From contig JABRWF010000002.1 of NCBI GenBank assembly GCA_018343915.1, positions 2,666,001 to 2,730,000 of the forward strand: a stretch of DNA of 64,000 nt. Direction: 5' to 3'. This DNA is from Agroathelia rolfsii. Taxonomy: Eukaryota; Basidiomycota; Agaricomycetes; Amylocorticiales; Amylocorticiaceae. Position numbers and translations under genes: made by a program. The notes beneath the pieces were generated by a model. The model was not told the origin of the DNA. It saw only the letters and a program-made list of their open reading frames with translations, and did no database searches. Below, piece by piece: positions 60,239 to 64,000 of the stretch (positions are counted from its first letter, which is position 1; every line of letters starts with the position of its first letter).

Positions 60239-62598
60239 ATGTCGCCATGGACGAAAGAGGAAGACGAGATCCTCATCCGCCAAGTTAAAGAAATCGGAGA
60301 GAACGATAGGTGGAAGGATGTGGCTTCTGCCCTTCCCGGGAGGACAAACAAGGCTTGTCGAAAGGTTCTTTTTTTCTCTACCCAGGTGGCGTTCGGCTGT
60401 AGCGGCAGAGTTCAGACCAGTGTCTCTTTTACTTGATCAGTGGCATTCTCAACAGGACACCCAGTACTATGCATACCACCATCTATTTAAATGTGTTTCA
60501 GGAGAATCCCGACCCTGATTAGTCCTGCAAACCATAGGCCTTAATGAAGTGTGGCGCTTGCACTTGGCCTTCTCTCTTCAGTGGCGTCCACCAAGCTTCG
60601 TCAGTTCATGTCTAGGTTCACCGTGCCCCTATACTTTTACATGAAAGTTGCTGCTACGACCGATCGCCACATTTGTATATCATGAATTTACTAACGATTT
60701 TTTTTAAAGCGATGGTTACATTCATTATCTCCAAACATCAAGAAATCCATTTGGACCCCGGAGGAAGATGCACGACTCATCGAGTTGTATAACATGCATC
60801 CTAATAAGTGGTCAATGATAGCACGTCAAATATCAGGACGGACGGACGACGCTTGCTCCAAGCGATATCGCGAATTCCTGGATCCTAATTTAAAAAAAGA
60901 TCCGTGGACTCCTGAGGAAGACGTACGGCTACTGGAAGAGTATCAGCGACTGGGAGGATCATGGATAGCAATAGGAACCCAGCTTAATCGAGGAAGCCTT
61001 GCTTGCAGGAACAGGTATACTTTGCAGTTTTTTCTTTTTCTTTTTTTGAAGAATACTTTCCGACTGACTTGGCTCAGATGGCGATTTCTGCAACGCAATC
61101 GTGATCCGGCTATGCAGATTCAGAACGAGGATAGACAATCGGATGACATGTGTCCGCCCGAAATGGGTGTGGCCCAGTTAAATCCTCCAGAAGTTTTTGT
61201 CACCCAGGATTTTCCTCTGGAATATGAAGATATGTCAAGCGTTTATATGTCACCTTCCTTCTGCGAAACTTCGGATATATACCCTCCGGGGGCTTCCTAT
61301 CAAGGCCTCATACCCCATAGTATATGTTCGCCCCTTGATCATGCCCCGTTGGACCTAAATCTCGACGCTTCTGTGTTCGAGCGACCGTCTCCTGTTTCCT
61401 TCTCGTATGCATCTTCTTCTCTCACAGATGCACTCTTGGACCCTCGTGAATTCATCCAACCTACCTCAAATATCATGATTGCTTCGTCGCCAGATCATCT
61501 ATCACCCAAACATTGGCCCGAGACGTCTTTACTCAGAGAATGGACTAGTCCATCTCAAACTTCCAGCGAGCTCGCTTTTGCTTTAACAGAGAAACTGCAT
61601 TGGAAAGATCAACCAATACATGAGTCGCCCCAGCAGTTTACGACCCCATCCTTGCCTGAGCCTATGCCCAATCCGTTGCTCGATTCAACCTCAACCCCTT
61701 CTTCTGAATCTTCGATCTTCCCGTATGCCGACGTTGGAAGCCAAGCTGATGAATTTAAAGCATTTATGTCTCCATCCGCATCTTCTTCTACGACTGTGCA
61801 TTCCCAGACCTTGTTATCTCCCGACGCCTCTCCGGGAAGCTCATCTCAGGGCGTATTGCCGCGAGTACCATCAGTCGCCCTTCCGTCCGTCCTGTTTACC
61901 TCGTACTATAATAGCCCTCGGCATGCCCCCAAGCCTCTCGGCGTTCGTACAACGCCTGAGGAGGGCAAAGACTCAGTTCGTCTCTCAGGAACATTACCAA
62001 TGAGCGAAGAGTAAAATTCAGTTTTCTCAATGATTCGAATTCAGGACCCATCTGACGGTATCTTCACAGCGGGACACTTAAGCCATACGCTTGTGGACAT
62101 GATGACTGCTGGCCTGATGGCGCTTCTATTGGCATGGCAACATTCCAGATGGCGAATCAGCTCACAGAGCACATCAGAGTGAGGCATAATAACGAAATAC
62201 AAGGTGACAAACCATTCAGGTGTGCGCTGGAAGGTTGCGACAAGACATGGAGGGTACGTATTGTGACTCTTGACATTGCCACGTTACTGACGATTCCGGT
62301 TCTGCCAGACAATTAATGGCTTGTTATATCATCTGCAGTTGTAAGTTACAATAAACACTTCGTGCGCATACATATTCATGGCTCTAGATCCAAATCGCAC
62401 CCCGGCGTGCAAACCAAGCGTTCTGCTATGGCTGGTATCAAGAAGACACAGGTTTTCCGATGCACGAAACCTGATTGTAATAAGGAATATCGTCAAATGA
62501 GCGGTCTCAAATACCATTTAAATCATGTACGTTGCGTACCATCGTTTTGCACTACGTTTTATCCATCATCTACACCTTTTCAGGGACATACCGGCTAA
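60239..62598 (+). CDS. Myb-repeat protein fused to C2H2 zinc fingers
   Basis: Seven exons (60239-60364, 60710-61014, 61078-62010, 62070-62253, 62309-62340, 62388-62526, 62584-62598) keep frame to give 577 residues. The N-terminal part has SANT/Myb repeats, each with its spaced Trp residues: SPWTKEEDEIL, SIWTPEEDARLIELY, DPWTPEEDVRLLEEY and RNRWRFLQRNR. The middle is Ser/Pro/Asp-rich, probably an activation region. The end holds three C2H2-type units: YACGHDDCW...H-x4-H, FRCALEGCDKTW...H, and FRCTKPDCNKEY...KYHLNHGH. Such Myb plus C2H2 proteins occur in agaricomycetes. The first intron is long (345 nt). A transcription regulator or chromatin role is likely; targets are unknown. The link between the two halves depends on the 62011-62069 intron. 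Confidence 0.75.
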
Positions 62599-62879
62599 CG
62601 ATGACATCGACTAATCCAACGAGTGCATAATCTAACAAACTCTTTTTCGTTTTGTTTTGCTGAACTTTTCTTGTTTCGAACAAATCTTTCACTCTTTCAA
62701 CAGTAGTTGTATAATAAATATTTTTCTACTACGTACTTACTTACGATGTCCATTTTACACACTCATGCTATACCCACTGTCCTGGCCCTTGACATAATTG
62801 CTAACTATATATATTCTGAACTACTACTGAGTATTCCAAATTGCTATTATGGTTCCGTTTTTATCTTCCTCTCTTGCCG

Positions 62880-64000
62880 TCACCACATAAACCGACCGAC
62901 GCCTGGCCTCTCCTTATAGAGGAATACACCGGCGGTAGCCGCGTCTATAAGGGCGTACCATGCACCCTCAAGCAATACAGCCCAGCTTGGAACACCGCTG
63001 ACTTGGGCTCGGAGAAGAATATATGGCACGATGAAATATCGCGGTTCGAGCAGAGGTGTCGGCAGCAGAGTTGGTAACAACAGAATTGGGAGGACGAGGA
63101 CTTGGAGAATGGTCTGGTCTTCGCCTGATTATTTTTGTTTTAAAAGGCAAGATGTCAGCAGGTGTTCAATTTGATTGAGGCATGTTAGTACATACTGATA
63201 CGGAGGAACCACGCCCATGCGGCTGCTTGGTAAATAGGGATAAGAAAGTAAGGTACGATAGGATGGAACATGTAAATGCGCCTCCAGACGTAGAAGGTGT
63301 AGTGTCGGTTGTCTGATAAGAGGAATGGGTGGTGTATGCTGGAGCAGTGTCAGACACGTATAGGTCACATATCCCAACATATCTGCCTCACGTGAACAAA
63401 TGAACTGTAATTGCCATGAAAAGGCCAATTGCAATAGTTGCCATAACTCGTCTGGAAAACAAAACAAACTCGTAACATTGACAACGAAATTGAAGGATGT
63501 TGGCTCACTTCTTATTTCCCAACATGCGATCAAAGATACCTTGCAGAAGACCTTTCACTCCAAGAGGGCCACTGATCAAAATCGGCCATCCGAAGAGCGT
63601 CGCAGCCGCTATGAAATAATATATTTGAGGAATATGGAGTGTTGGAATATGGTTGGATTTATCCCCTACATTACGTTAGTTTATGATGTATATAACGATG
63701 TCAAACGATTGCACTGTACCAAGAACAATTCCACCATTCCAGACAAGAAAAACGCCAAAAGCAGCGAATACAAATGAATAGGGGATGAATGCACGAAGGA
63801 GGTCCGGAAGTACCGCTGGAAGACTGGCAACAATGCGTGGTATATCCCCTACGGAAGTGGGTTGTGTGAAAATCCAAAGTACTGGGGGAAAATACTTACG
63901 TGGACTGGCTTCAAGCGCAGGGGGGTCATATAACTTGGGAGTCGTGCGGCGGAAACGATGCTGCATAATATGTGCAACTCCATAGGCATATAGCACCCAG
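62880..64000 (-). CDS. ALG10: Alpha-1,2-glucosyltransferase Alg10 (partial)
   Basis: The 3' part of a membrane glycosyltransferase; the 5' part lies beyond the right edge. Conserved Alg10 text includes FGVFLVWNGGIVLGDKSNH, IPTLHIPQIYYF, the lumenal SDNRHYTFYVWRR and the C-terminal EPRYFIVPYILLR with YKERPGVGRFMW at the end (stop at 62880). Hydrophobic helices alternate with these loops. Introns near 63620-63720, 63370-63420 and 63130-63190 are spliced in frame. Alg10 adds the third and last glucose to the dolichol-linked oligosaccharide in the ER lumen, the signal for efficient N-glycan transfer. The gene is convergent with the Myb-C2H2 gene. Confidence 0.88.

Noticed and set aside
1..64000. 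A transposon, viral insertion or biosynthetic cluster
   Set aside because: No transposase, reverse transcriptase, integrase, capsid, NRPS, PKS or terpene synthase sequence was recognised, and neighbouring genes are mostly unrelated housekeeping genes.

Overview
The window looks like a stretch of nuclear genome from a filamentous basidiomycete, most likely an Agaricomycete. This is inferred from dense genes broken by many short introns (mostly about 50-60 nt, GT-AG), about 50% GC, and protein families and fusions typical of that group, such as a Myb plus C2H2 regulator and a GPI-anchored secreted protein. I see about 24 protein genes, one tRNA, no transposon, no CRISPR array and no rRNA. Most genes are ordinary eukaryotic housekeeping genes. 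I found no clearly undescribed multi-gene system.

Left part (1-11.7 kb): a disordered hypothetical protein, an unrecognised helical protein whose reading frame is interrupted, RNA polymerase III subunit C37 divergent from the adenylate kinase FAP7, a GPI-anchored secreted protein and a FAX/metaxin-like glutathione transferase.

Centre-left (11.7-23 kb): the most distinctive feature, three tandem copies of a secreted histidine acid phosphatase (phytase-like) gene on the minus strand, each with its own promoter. Copies 1 and 2 are intact. Copy 3 carries a 2-nt deletion that shifts its frame. The array abuts a divergently transcribed PP2C phosphatase, and pieces resembling the first PP2C exon recur between the copies, which suggests how the array grew.

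Middle (23-36 kb): gamma-glutamyltransferase-like protein, prefoldin subunit 6, mitochondrial uS17, TRAPP subunit Trs85, an Mpv17/PMP22 membrane protein and the Yhm2 citrate/oxoglutarate carrier. Several genes show unusual splicing: two GC-AG introns, a 6-nt exon in YHM2 and an 11-nt exon in each phosphatase copy.

Right part (36-64 kb): a large coiled-coil protein, an STE20-type kinase, the Rieske protein RIP1 divergent from COX19, a secreted glycerophosphodiester phosphodiesterase, the mitochondrial fusion factor Ugo1, tRNA-Gln(CUG), a GRDP/DUF1399-type protein, a TauD-type dioxygenase, an OPT oligopeptide transporter, splicing factor Prp17, a Myb-C2H2 regulator and the 3' part of ALG10, which is cut by the window edge. 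Mitochondrial genes are frequent (uS17m, YHM2, RIP1, COX19, UGO1). Nutrient scavenging is represented by the phosphatases, the phosphodiesterase, the transporter and the dioxygenase, but they are not one cluster. Exon models are by eye, checked by reading-frame continuity and recalled family similarity only.
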